The notes beneath the pieces are model-generated. The model saw nothing but the letters and a program-made list of their open reading frames with translations, was not told where the DNA came from and did no database searches. Position numbers and translations under genes: made by a program. 64,000 bases of DNA from Enterobacteriaceae bacterium. Its GTDB lineage: Bacteria > Pseudomonadota > Gammaproteobacteria > Enterobacterales > Enterobacteriaceae. Where the stretch lies: NCBI GenBank assembly GCA_902363335.1, contig CABIZV010000007.1:220369-284368 (forward strand), given 5' to 3'. Below are positions 26,908 to 39,200 of the stretch, one piece after another. Every line of letters begins with the position of its first letter. Position 1 is the stretch's first letter.

Positions 26908-27063
26908 CTTCTTTCCCCAATAAAATCATTATGATGGTCTGTTGAGACCGTTATTTTTTTATGACTATTGATGAATATCCGCGACTCGCCACCACATACC
27001 TTCCATGGGTAAACCAACGAGACCGGAGGGTGAAGCTCCTGAGGTGAAACCGTCCTGTAAAAC

Positions 27064-27097
27064 AGCCGTAAACCCACGGCAAAGTGGGTTTACGGCT
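27064..27097 (-). terminator. Strong hairpin terminator after the adhesin gene
   Basis: Perfect 14-bp stem AGCCGTAAACCCAC / GTGGGTTTACGGCT with a six-base loop. On the minus strand it is followed by GTTTTAC, so it can end adhesin transcription before the secretion operon. Some read-through would still be needed if the four genes are co-expressed. Confidence 0.75.
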
Positions 27098-27220
27098 TTG
27101 TAGGCCGGATAAGGCAACGCCGCCATCCGGCACCTGCGCGGGCCTGCCTGATGGCGCTGCGCTTATCAGGCCTACGGTTCGTGCTCTGTTATGTAGCCCG
27201 GCCAAGCGCAGCGCCGCCGG
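27098..27220. repeat. REP/BIME cluster behind the adhesin gene
   Basis: Two REP units in opposite orientation (gtaggccggataaggcaac and gcctgatggcgctgcgctta) plus a third degenerate GC-rich arm (gcccggccaagcgcagcgcc). Same family as the copies at 1-145 and 43597-43703. Confidence 0.85.
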
Positions 27221-27228
27221 GGTTTTTG

Positions 27229-30200
27229 TTATCCGTGGTTTGCCGTTGCGTCGTGATGCAGCAGTTCCTCCAGCGTCGGTTGCACGCCATCCAGGGTGAT
27301 AAGTTGCGTCGGCTGGTACTTGCTGCCTTCGCCGTCACGGTCGATGGAGACCACGGTGTCGCCTGAAGCTGTGTGCTCAATAGATAAATATTGGCCGAGA
27401 TCTTCAGATTTACCACTCCAGTCACTCAGTAGATGGCTGATATCTATATGATCCCCGTCACTAACTGAGAAATCAGTCCAGTGATTGTCATGTCCGTTGC
27501 CGCCGGTCGCGTCGTTGTTATCCAGTAAATTGAATATCACCGTGTCGCTACCGTGGCCCAGGGTGAAGGTATCGTCGTAAGCGCTGCTGACGGTGGTGTC
27601 AGCTTTGTCGCTACCTTCAACATGTGGGTGGAGATCGATAGTCAGGCTGCCGTGACTCAGGGTGCCGTCCTGGGCTTTGAGGGTGTAGTCGAACTGCTCG
27701 CGCTGCGTCAGGTCGGCCACGCTCACCCCTTCACGCAGGGAGTAGCTGTAGCTGCCGTCGGCGTGCAGCGTCAGGGTGCCGTACAGCCCTTCAAGGCTCA
27801 GCGTTTTGCCACTGCCGACGACTTCACTGATTTGCTGACCACTCTCATTGCTCAGAGTGATATTGCTCCACAGCGAGCCGACGGTGATTTCGGCGATTTG
27901 CCCTTCAACCGTCACGCCTGCGGTGGCGGCTTCTGGCGTCACCTCAACGCTGGTCTGAACCGTACTGAAATCGGTATTCAGCACGTGACCGGCGGTATCC
28001 AGCAGAACCACCTGGAACGGGCCGCTATGCGAGGCCGCGCCATCCAGCGCGATGCTGGCGGTAAGCGTGGTGCTATCGGTGGTCAGCGTACCGCTGGAGA
28101 CCAGATTCCCTTGGGCATCAAGCAGGTGATAATCCGCTTTGCCGCTGGCGGTTGGCAGTGAAGCAAACTCCAGCACCAGCGCCGTATGGACCAGGGTTTC
28201 GGTGGCGGTGGCTGCAAGCGTTGCGCTTTGCGCCGCCGTGCGCATCAGCGTCGTTTCCTGCACCACGCTTTCGTCTGCCAGCAACGCGCTGGTGGTCATC
28301 AGCGACTGCGCCGCAAAGGTCGTCGTCCCGGCCGATGGCAGCGAGATGGTCAACGTTGCCGTACTCACCGACGATCCGTTGCGGATCGCGTAGGTAAAGG
28401 TCTCCTGACCCAGCGCGGTCGCCGGTTGCCCGGTTTTCAGGGTGTAGGTGTAAGCACCCTGGGCGTTGATGACCAGGTTGCCGTACTGGCCGGCAATCGT
28501 GGTGTTGCCGGTGGCGGCAATCGCCACGCCGTTGACGTTGCTCACTACCGTGCCTGCCGGTGCCACATCAACGCCGCCGCTGGTGTTGCCCGCCCCGGTA
28601 ATCACGTTACCGGTGACCGACTCCACCGCCGCCTGGAAGGTGTGGGTGACGTCGTTGCTGGTGGTCATGCTCGCAAAGGTGGCGACTGACAGCAGACCGT
28701 CCGCTTTCAGCAAGAACACATAGTGCCCGGAAGCCAGCGTAAAGTTCTGCGTGGTGTTGCCGACCAGCAATGGTGCCTTGATCCAGTCATTGATAAAGCT
28801 ATTTTGCTCGTACTGCCCGGTGGTTGGGTTAAGTTTGTAAATGTACAGGTCGTAGGTAGCGCCTAGTGCGACCCCTGTGACGTTGCCGTTCAGCGTGAAG
28901 GTACGGGTAGCGCCGGTTGGGACGTCAAACTGCAACTGCCCGCCGGTACTGATGTTGGCACCCAGAACGCTTCCCAGCGAGACGCTTGCCAGCACAAGTG
29001 AAGAGTTGCTCACCCCCGGCGTTGTCACATCAGCCGCCACCGGATCCACTTCCAGCGTCACCACATCACTGCTGGCGTGCAGATTCGGCAGGTTGAGGTC
29101 GATAGTCAGGGTCGCGTTACTGGTGGAACCGTTCGGTGCCTTAATCTGGTAGGTAAACACCTCAGGCCCGGTGATGCTCGACGGTGACACGCCCGCTTTC
29201 AGCGCATAGGAGTAGCCCCCTTGTGCGTTGATGGTTAGCGTACCGTAGGTGCCGTTAATTACCGTGTTACCGGTGGCGGCCACGCTGCTGAAGCTGGTAG
29301 ACGTCCCCAGGCTCACGCCGCTGACCACCGTGCCGTTTGGTGTGCTATCGATGCCGCCGCCGCCCACGCCGGTCATCACGTTACCGGTGGTGGTGCCGCT
29401 TGCGGTATCGACAAACACGCCGGTCGTCACATCGGATGTCACTTTAAGCTGGCTGCTGGTCAGTAACGACAGACCATCATCTGCCTTCAGGAACAGCGCA
29501 TAGTCGCCCGCTGGCAGCGTGACGTTGCGTGTCGCGGAAACGTTGCCCAACAGCAGAACCCGCAGGAAATCGTCATAACGCTGGTACATGCTGTAGGTGC
29601 CGTCGCCATTGGACTTGTAGATATACAAATCAAAGGTCGACAGCAGCGTTACCCCGCCCGCGCTGGCCTGCAAGGCGAGAGCACGCGATGCGCCTTCATC
29701 AACATGGAAGGTTGGCAACTGATTGGTCTGAATCAGATTGACCGTCAGCAGGTCGCCAACCCCCAGATTGAGCACGTTGAGGTTTTGCGCGGTGGTGTTG
29801 GTTGGTGCGGTCACCTGCTGGATAGAGGTGGTCAACGTCAGTCCCGCCTCGTCGTTCACCGCTGCCAGTACCTGCGTACCGATGGTTGGATCGATAGTCA
29901 GGGTAAACGCCGGTGTCTTCGGCCCTTCGTTGCCCGCCGCATCGCTGGCGCTGAAGGTGAAGCTGTGGAGCGTACTGGTCAACGCTGCCGTTGGTGTCCA
30001 CGTCCACTGGCCGTTGGCGCCTGCGGTCACGGTGGTGACCAGAATTCCTCCGTCGTAAATATTGACCGTGCTGTTAGCCTCCGCCACGCCGGTAAAGGTT
30101 GGGCGCGTGTCGTTGGTGATGCTGCCTGAGGTCAGGTTGCCCAGATCCGGCGCGACATCGTCGGTCACCAGCAGGCCGGTAATGGCGAGCGGTGCTGCGG

Positions 30201-33200
30201 TGTCGATGTTGAGGTTAAACACCGGCGACGTACCGCCGATGTTGCCTGCCGCATCGGTAGCGATAGCGGTGAAGGTGTGCAGTCCATCGGCCAGCGGCAC
30301 CGTTGGGGTAAAGCTCCATACCCCGCCTGCGCCCGCGACGGTCGTCCCCAGCACTTTGCTGCCATCGTAAACGGTGATGGTGGCCCCAACTTCGGACACG
30401 CCGCCAATGGTTGGCAGGTTGTCATTACTGTTGCCGTTGTTCCCGATAGTGCCTGTGACCGGCGTGACGTCATCGGTGATAGTCAGCGCACCGAGGGTTG
30501 CCGGTGCCGCGGTGTCCACCGTGATGGTGAAGTTCGGCGAGCGGACCCCGGTGTTGCCGGTCTGGTCGGTGACGGTGGTGGACAGCACATAGGTGGCGTC
30601 CGGCAGAGGGGTGCCCGGCGTGAAGGTCCACGCGCCGGTGCCATCTGCCTGAGCGGTGCCCAGTATCGCGTTACCGTTGTAGATGGTGACGGTACTGTTC
30701 GCTTCCGCCGTGCCGTTGAGCGTCGGCGTATTGTCGTTGGTGGAACCGTTGTTGGCGACAAGGCCGATCACCGGCCCGACGTTGTCGGAGACCGTGATAT
30801 TGGTCGCCGCCACCGGCGGGGTGGTGTCGATGGTCAGGGTGAATACCGGCGAACGGTCGCTGACGTTGCCCGCGGCATCGCTCACCGTGGTGCTGAAACG
30901 GTGAATACCGTCGCTCAGCGCGGCTGGCGTGTAGGTCCATGCGCCCAGACCGTTGGCCACCACCGTGGTTAGCAGGGTGTTACCGTCATAGATACTGACG
31001 ATGGCGTTAGGCTCGACCGTGCCGCGCAGGGTTGGCGTATTGTCATCCGAGCGTGAACCGGTGATCAGATCGCCCTGAACCGCGCCGACGTTGTCGTTGA
31101 CAATCGGTATTGCGCCGACCGTTGGGGTTGCGGTATCCACCGTCAGGGTGAAGGCGGTGGTTGGCGCACTGAGATTACCTGCGGCGTCAGACACGCGCAG
31201 CGTCAGGCTATGCGGGCCGTCGCTCATGGCGTCGGTCGGTGTGAACGACCAGCCGCCCAGCGCATTGACGGTGGTGCGACCCAGTTCAACGGTGCCATCC
31301 ATGATGATAACCGTCGCGCCCGGCGTTGCGCCCAGTCCGGCAAGGGTCGGTTTGTTGTCGTTGGTGGAATCCCCGCTCGCAAGCAGACCGGTCACCGGTG
31401 AAACGTCATCGGTAACGGTGAAGGCCAGAATTGGCGGCGGAGCGGTGTTATCGACGGTGAAGCCAAACACCGGCGACGGCAGGCTGACGTTACCGGCAGC
31501 GTCGGTTGCCGTCACGTACAGGCTGTGAGGCCCCGGCAGCAGATCCGTGGTGGTCTGGAAGGTCCATGCGCCGGTGGTGCCATCTGCGGTGACGGTGGTG
31601 AGAAGAACACCGTTATCGTAGATTTTCACCGTCGCGCCCGGTTCTACCGTACCGCTCAGCTGCGGCCTGAGATCGTCGGTCACGCCGCCGTTAGTGACCG
31701 GCCCGACAATTGCCCCCACATCGTCGGTGACGGTCATGACGCCCGGGGTAACAGGCGCAACGGTATCCACCGTGACGTTAAAGACCGGTGAACTATCGCT
31801 GACGTTACCCGCCGCATCGGTGGCGGTGATGGACAGCGCGTGTGAGGTGTTGCCCAGCGCCAGCAGTGGCGTAAATGCCCACGAACCGTCAGCCAGCGCC
31901 CGGGTGGTGCCCAGCAGCGTGGTGCCGTCGTAAACCGAGACCAGCGCGTTGGCTTCGACGCTGCCTGCCGCACCGGTGAGCACCGGACGAGTATCGTTGA
32001 TGATACTGCCAGAGGTGATCGCACCCGTCCCCGGCAAGACGTTATCGGTGACGGTGAAGGCCAGCGGCGTAGCCGGTATGCCGGTGTCGATAGTCAGGCT
32101 AAAGGACGGTGACGCCAGGCTGACGTTACCCGCCGCATCGGTGGCGGTGGCTGTCAGGGTATAGGTGCCGTCGCCCAGCGATGATGGTGCCAGGCTCCAG
32201 ACTCCGTCCGCTCCCGCCGTCGTTGTGCCGACCAATGTCGCGCCGTTGTACACATTAACAGTGCTATTGGCTTCGGCACGACCGCTGATAATCGGCGTGT
32301 TGTCGTTGGTGAATGCGCCGTTCGCTAGCGCCGGAGAACCGACGTTGTTGGAAACCGACAGCGCCAGAATCGGCGTTGGGGCCACGGTGTCGACGGTGAA
32401 GTTAAACGGTGTCGACGGGGTGCTGATGTTACCCGTGGCGTCGGTGGCGGTAATGGTCAGACTATGACCGCCGTTGAGCAGTGGGGAGGTGGTGACTGAC
32501 CACGAACCATCTCCATTCACCGTGGTGGTGCCCACCAAAAGGGCTCCGTCATAAACCCGGAGGATACTGCCCGCCTCTGCGCTACCTGCCGCGCCGGTAA
32601 GCGTTGGCGTGGTGTCGTTGGTCGAGCCATTTTGACTGATTGGACCGGTGACCGGGCCGAAGTCGTCGTTCACCGTAAAGGTGGTGATTTGGTTCGGCGC
32701 GGTGGCGTCAACCGTCAGGGTAAAGTTAGTCCCTGGGCTGGCGTTGCCTGCCTGATCGACAACTTTGATGACAAAGTTATGCGGTCCATCGGTCAGCGGC
32801 GTGGTTGGGGTGATGGTCCAGGCCCCCGTCACACCTAGCGTCGCGCGGCCGATTTCGGTTGCGCCTTCGGTGATGATGACCGTACTACCGGCTTCCAGCA
32901 GAGCAATCCCGCTGAAGGTTGGGGTTCTGTCGTTGGTGGTATCGCCGCTGGTCAGTGTGCCGACGCCCGGTGCGACATCATCGGTGACGACCAGAGCCGT
33001 GACGTTGGCGGGTGCATTGGTATCAACGGTGAACTGGAACAGCGGTGTCGTACCCAGCGGCGTCGTGGTAATCACGTGTACACCGTTATTCAGTGGTATT
33101 CCCGGTTGAATCGACCAGTTACCTGACGAATCCGCCGTATCCGTACCAAGGAAAATACCGTTATCGTAGAGGTTTATCACGGTATTCGCCGGGGCCTTAC

Positions 33201-36200
33201 CGCTAAAGGTCGGTATGGTGTCATTGGTGTAGCCGCCGCTGGTGATAGGCCCGGTGACTGGGTTTACATCATCGGTTACGACGAGATTGGTGATACCGCC
33301 GAACAGCCCGCTGGTATCAATGTCGACTGTCACGCCAATGCTTGGTGGGCTTTCGTTACCCGCCGCATCAACAACTGTGGTGGTAAACACATGGTTACCA
33401 TCACCCAGAGGTGCATCGGGTCTGAAGACCCATACCCCAAGCGCCCCAACGGTGGTGCTGCCTATCAGTACCCCTTTGTCGTAGATATTAATGGTTGAAC
33501 CGACATCATTCGTCAGTGCTACGCTGCTAAAGTACGGCCGGTTGTTATCACCGAGAGCCGGTATCAGACCCGTCGGGTCACTTGTCACCAACAGTACCGA
33601 GATGGCCGCTGGCGCCGTGCCGTCAATTTGTAGCACCTTGTCATTCGAGTCTGCACTGACATTACCTGCCGCATCGGTCGCTGTGATATGGAAGGTATAA
33701 GTGTCATCCCCCAACGATGGTGACGTATAGCTCCACTGGCCCGATCCATCGGCGGTGGTGGTGCCCACGATCACATCATCCCGGTAGATAGTCACCAGCG
33801 CATTCGCTTCCACTACCCCGCTGAGCGTTGGCGTCCGGTCGTTGGTCAGTCCGTTGGTGATGGTCCCTTCATACAGAGGCACGTCGTCAGTGGCAATGAT
33901 ATCCCCCGGTTTAGCCGGCGCGCCCGTATCAACGGTGACGGTGAACGACGTGGATGGCCCGCTGACGTTACCGGCTTTATCGACGACGGTGGTGATAAAG
34001 TTATAGGTACCGTCCGCCAGCGTCGACGTTGGGTACGTCCAGCTGCCATCGATTGCGGAGGCATCTACCGTCCCCAAAAGAGTGCTGCCGTTATAGATAT
34101 TGACCTTGCTGCCATTCTCGGCCGTGCCGCTCAGTACCAGCGTATTGTCGTTGGTGAAGCCGCCTGCGGTAAGTGGCCCTACGATCCCACCGGCGACGTT
34201 ATCGGTCACCACCAGATCCGCCACCGGAGCCGGTGCCTGTGTATCGACGGTAAAGTTAAACGGCGGCGAGGCTGGCCCTTCGTTGCCTGCGGCGTCGGTC
34301 GCCGTGGCGGTGATGGTATGCTGCCCTTCATCAAGCGGCGTGGTTGGCGTAAAGGTCCAGTTGCCACCCGGGGTGGAGGCGGTCGCCGTGCCCAGCACCT
34401 TCACACCATCATAAATGGTGACGGTGCTGCCCGGATCCGCGATACCGCTAAACGTCGGCGTGGTGTCGTTAGTGAAGCCTTCAGGGCTGAACGGACCACT
34501 TTGCGGATCGACGTTGTCGGTGGCACTAATTGACCCGGCCTGCGGAGGATCAATGGTGTCCACGGTCAGGGTAAAGGTTGGGTTGTTGGTGGACACATTG
34601 CCCGCCGCATCGGTCACCACTACCGTGAAGGTGTACTGCTTATTATCAAGATCATTATCTGGCTCAAGGCTCCACAGCCCGTTGCTATCGGCCTGCGTTT
34701 CCCCGATTTTATTGTTAAGTTCGTCATAGATCGTCACCACCGCATTCGCTTCCGCGTGGCCGCTGAAGGTCGGTTTGGCGTCGTTAGTCAGGGCGTTATT
34801 TGCCAGATTACCGGTATAAGCATCCACGTTATCGTTGACCAGCAGGCCGGTGACCGGATCAGGCGCGATGCTGTCGACGATAATCACATACGGTGGCGAG
34901 GCGGTGCTTTGGTTGCCCGCCGCATCCTGCACGATGGTGGTAAAGCTGTGCGAACCCTGGGTCAGGTCGACCGTCGGGGTATAGCTCCACTCACCGGTAT
35001 TACTGACCGGAATGGTGGCTATCCATTTGCCGTTATCAAACAAGATAACGCTGCTGTTTTCTTCAGCCGTTCCGCCGATTGTTGGTCGGGTGTCATTGGT
35101 GGCTTCGTTATTGTCGACGGTGGTGGTGTCAGGCAATACGTTGTCGGTGATGACAATGCTGAGGATAGGATCTGGGTTGACGGTGTCCACCGTCAGCTCG
35201 AAGGCTGGCGACGTCGCCGTGCTGACGTTGCCCGCTTTATCGGTCACGGTGGTGGTGATGCTGTAATCGCCGTCATCAAGCGTTGGGCTAAATGTCCAGA
35301 TCCCGTTGTTATCCGCCACGGCGGTACCTAACACCTCGTTACCGTTGTTGTAGAAGGTGATGGTGCTGCCCGCTTCGGCACGCCCGCTAAAGGTTGGCGT
35401 GTCGTCGTTGGTGCTGCCGCCGTTGGTGATAAGGCCGGTCACCGGTGCGACATCATCGCTGACCGTCAGGTTGGTCACATTGTCCGGTGCCACCGTGTCG
35501 ATAATCAGGGTGAAGGCCGGCGTCGAGGCCGGTCCAACGTTACCGGCCGTATCGGTTGCCGTGGCGGTGAGGTTGTATTCGCCATCAATCAGGTTGCCGT
35601 TCGGGGTAAAGGTCCAGATCCCGTCCGGCGTGGAAGCCACAGCGGTGCCGATAATCGTGGTGCCGTTATAAATCGTCACCGTGCTGCCCGGTTCCGCGGT
35701 ACCGTTAAAGGTTGGCGTTGGATCGTTGGTGCTGCCGCCGCTAATAACCGGCCCTGGGTTTGGCGAGACATTGTCGTCAATGGTGAAGGTCGGTGCGGTT
35801 AATGGCGCGGTTTTATCCACCACCAGCACAAACTCGGTGGAGATATCGCTGACGTTTCCGGCAAGGTCGGTCACCGTCGCCGTGATGCGGTAGGTTGCCT
35901 CCGGGAGTGGGGCGGATGGCGTGTAGCTCCAGGTGCCATCGTCGTTTGCCACGATGACCGCCAGCGGCGTGGTACTGCCCGCGTTATACAGCGTGACCGT
36001 CGCGCCCGGTTCCACCTTACCGCTAAAGGTTGGCGTGGTGTCGTTGGTGCTGCCGCCGTTTGGCACGTTGCCGATCACCGGCGCGACGTTATCGGTCACG
36101 ATCAGCGCGGCAATGGTGTCCGGCTTGGCGGTATCGACGGTAAAACCGAAGGACGGAGAAGGCTGGCTGACGTTACCCGCTGAATCCGTCGCCGTGGCGG

Positions 36201-39200
36201 TCAGGCTGTAGTTACCGTCCGGCAGCGGCGTTGTTGGCTGGAAGCTCCAGACGCCATTGCCATCGGCCTGGCCGCTGCCAATCAGCGTTGCTCCGTTATA
36301 AACCTTGATGATGCTGTTTGGCTCGGCACCGCTGCCGCTAAGCGTCGGTGACGGATCGTTAATATCACTCCCGGCAGTGACGGTGCCGGTGCCCGGCAGC
36401 ACGTTATCCGTAACGGTAATGGTAGTGAGCGTTGATGGGGCAGTCAGGTCGATAAAGACGTCGACTGAGGAGGCAACCACGCTGGTGTTGCCAGCGGCGT
36501 CAGTCGCCGTGGCGGTCAGCGTGTGCGAGCCTTCGCCAAGCGTTGGCAGATCGACCGACCAGATCCCGCCAGCGCCAGCAACGGTGGTGCCCAGCACGGT
36601 GGTGCCGTCGGTATCGTAAACAATAATTTTCGCGCCTTCTTCACTGACGCCGCTGAGCGTTGGCGTGGTGTCGTTGGTGCGGGCACCATCTGCCAGCAGC
36701 GTGCCGTCGGCGGAGACGGTCAGGTTGGTCATAATTGGCGCGGTGGTATCGACGGTGAAGCTAAAGCCAGGGGAGGCGGTGCTGACGTTACCTGCCTGGT
36801 CGGTCGCCGTCGCGGTGAGCGTGTAATCCGCATCCGCCAGCGGCGAGGTTGGTTTCACGCTCCAGTTACCGTCGCTGTCCGCCTGGGTGGTGGCAATCAG
36901 CGTCGAACCGTTATAGATATTGATGGTGCTATAGGCCTCGGCGGTGCCGCTGAGGGTTGGTGACTTGTCGTTAATCTCAGTCCCGGCGTTGATTGCTCCC
37001 AGGTTCGGTTCGCGGGTGTCGGTCACGGTGATACCGCTAATCGGCTGCGGTGGCGTCAGATCGATAACCACCACCGTCGGTTGTGACGGTGCGCTGACGT
37101 TACCCAGCTCATCGGTGGAGGTCGCGGTGATGGTGTGTGAACCTTCGCTGATAGGCGCAATAGCCACCGACCATTCTCCGGTTGGGCCCGCCTGCACGGT
37201 GCCGAGTACCGTGGTGCCATCGGTATCATAAATGGTGACGGTGGCGTTTGGTTCGGTGGTGCCGCTGAGCGTTAAGGTGGTGTCTTTGGTGCTGGTGCCC
37301 GGTTCCACGCCCCCGGTGTCGGCGGTCACGGTAATCGCGCCAATCACCGCTGGTGGGGTGGTATCGATGGTCAGATTAAAGTCAGGCGAGTGCGGACTGG
37401 TGTTACCCGCCGCATCGGTCACCGTGGTTGAGAGGCTGTGCGAACCCTCGCCCAGCGGAGGCGCTGGCGTGAACGACCATGCGCCGGTGCCGTCTGCCTG
37501 GGTGGTGCCCAGCACTTTGCTGCCGTCGTAAATGGTGATGATCGCATTGCCTTCCGCCTGACCACTTAAGGTTGGCGTATTGTCGTTAGTGCTGTCACCG
37601 TTGTTCAGTGGGCCGACGCCCGGCGCGTTATCGTCAAACACCACAAGGCCGGTGACGACGGACGGAATACTGGCGTCAATTTCCAGCACAAACGGTGGCG
37701 AGATCTGGCTGGTGTTGCCCGCCGCATCGGTAACCTGAGTGGTAATGTTGTGCGTCCCGTCGCCCAGCGGGCTACCGGGAATGAAGCCCCATTGTCCATC
37801 TGCGCCGACCGTTATGGTGCCAATCGGCAGACCGTTGTCAAAGAGCGTTACCGTGGTTCCCGGTTCAGCGGTGCCGCTGATGATAGGCGTGCTGTCATTG
37901 GTGGGGTCGCCGCTTGTCAGTTGTCCGATGCCTGGATTGTTATCATCGACGACGGTCAGATTGCCGACCGGGTCAGGTGCAACGGTATCCACGTAGAGCA
38001 CGTAGGGTTGAGAAGGATCGGACTGGGTGGTTCCGTTGTCCACAACGAAGGTAATGCTGTGCGTGCCGTCGTTAAGTGGGGTCGAGGATGTCCAGTTCCA
38101 TAAGCCGCCGACAACGGGCACCTGGCCTACCATTACACCATTATCATAGATAATCACCGTGCCGGTGAGCGTCCCCGGCGCAGTGCCTGAGAAGCCCGGC
38201 TGATTATCGTTAGTCGTGCTGCCGCTTACGATAGTGCCCACATTCGGTGCCACATCATCAACAACAATAATGTTGCCAACCGGACCGACTGGCGTTGCCA
38301 CCGTCAGGGTGAATTCAGATTCGGCACTGGTATTTCCTGCCGCATCGGTCACCGTAATAGCAAAGTCATGTTGGCCTGAGGCCAGCGGAGCTTCTGGTGT
38401 AAACGTCCATGCGCCGGTTCCATCTACCTGCGCGGTCCCCAGTAGTATGCCGTTATCATAAATACTGACGGTGGTATTTTTTTCTGCGGTGCCACTAAAG
38501 GTCGGCGTGGTGTCATCGGTGGTGTCGCCATTGGACAGCGGGCCAGTCTCGACGCCGAAGTCATCGGTCACCACCAGACCCGCTACCGGATCAGGCGTTG
38601 CGGTATCGACAATAATATCCAGCGCCGCCGTTGGTGCGCTGGCGTTGCCTGCCGCATCAACTGCCACGGCGGTCAGGCTGTGTGGGCCGTCGGTCAGCGG
38701 CGTGGTCAACTCCAGACCCCAGTTTCCTTTCGCATCGGCGGTGACGCGGCCAATCTCGGTGTCGCCGTCGTAGATAATGACCTGCGCCCCGGCTTCCGCT
38801 TTACCGCTCAGAATCGGCGTGTTGTCGTTGGTGGCTTCGCCCGACACAATGGTGCCGACGTTAGGATCTTTGTTATCGGTGGCAATAAACATCGTCACCG
38901 CATCCGGTGCGGTGCCGTCGACGACCAGGACGTAACCCGGTGAGGCGGCGCTGACGTTACCCGCCGCATCGGTCACCGTGGTGGAGATGGTATGGCTGCC
39001 GTCGCCAAGCGGAGCGGTCGGGATAAAGCCCCATTGCCCGTCGGTGCCTGCTATGACCGTGCCGATAACGTTACTGCCGTCATAAATCGTGACCGTGCTT
39101 CCCGGCTCGGCGGTGCCGCTGATAATCGGGGTCGTGTCGTTGGTCAGGCCGCCGTTGGCAATCAGTCCCACGCTCGGTGCTTTATCATCGACAATCACGA

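Noticed and set aside
26865..27077. 70-codon frame over the tolC leader
   Set aside because: Overlaps the tolC start in another frame and runs through the terminator hairpin; no ribosome site.
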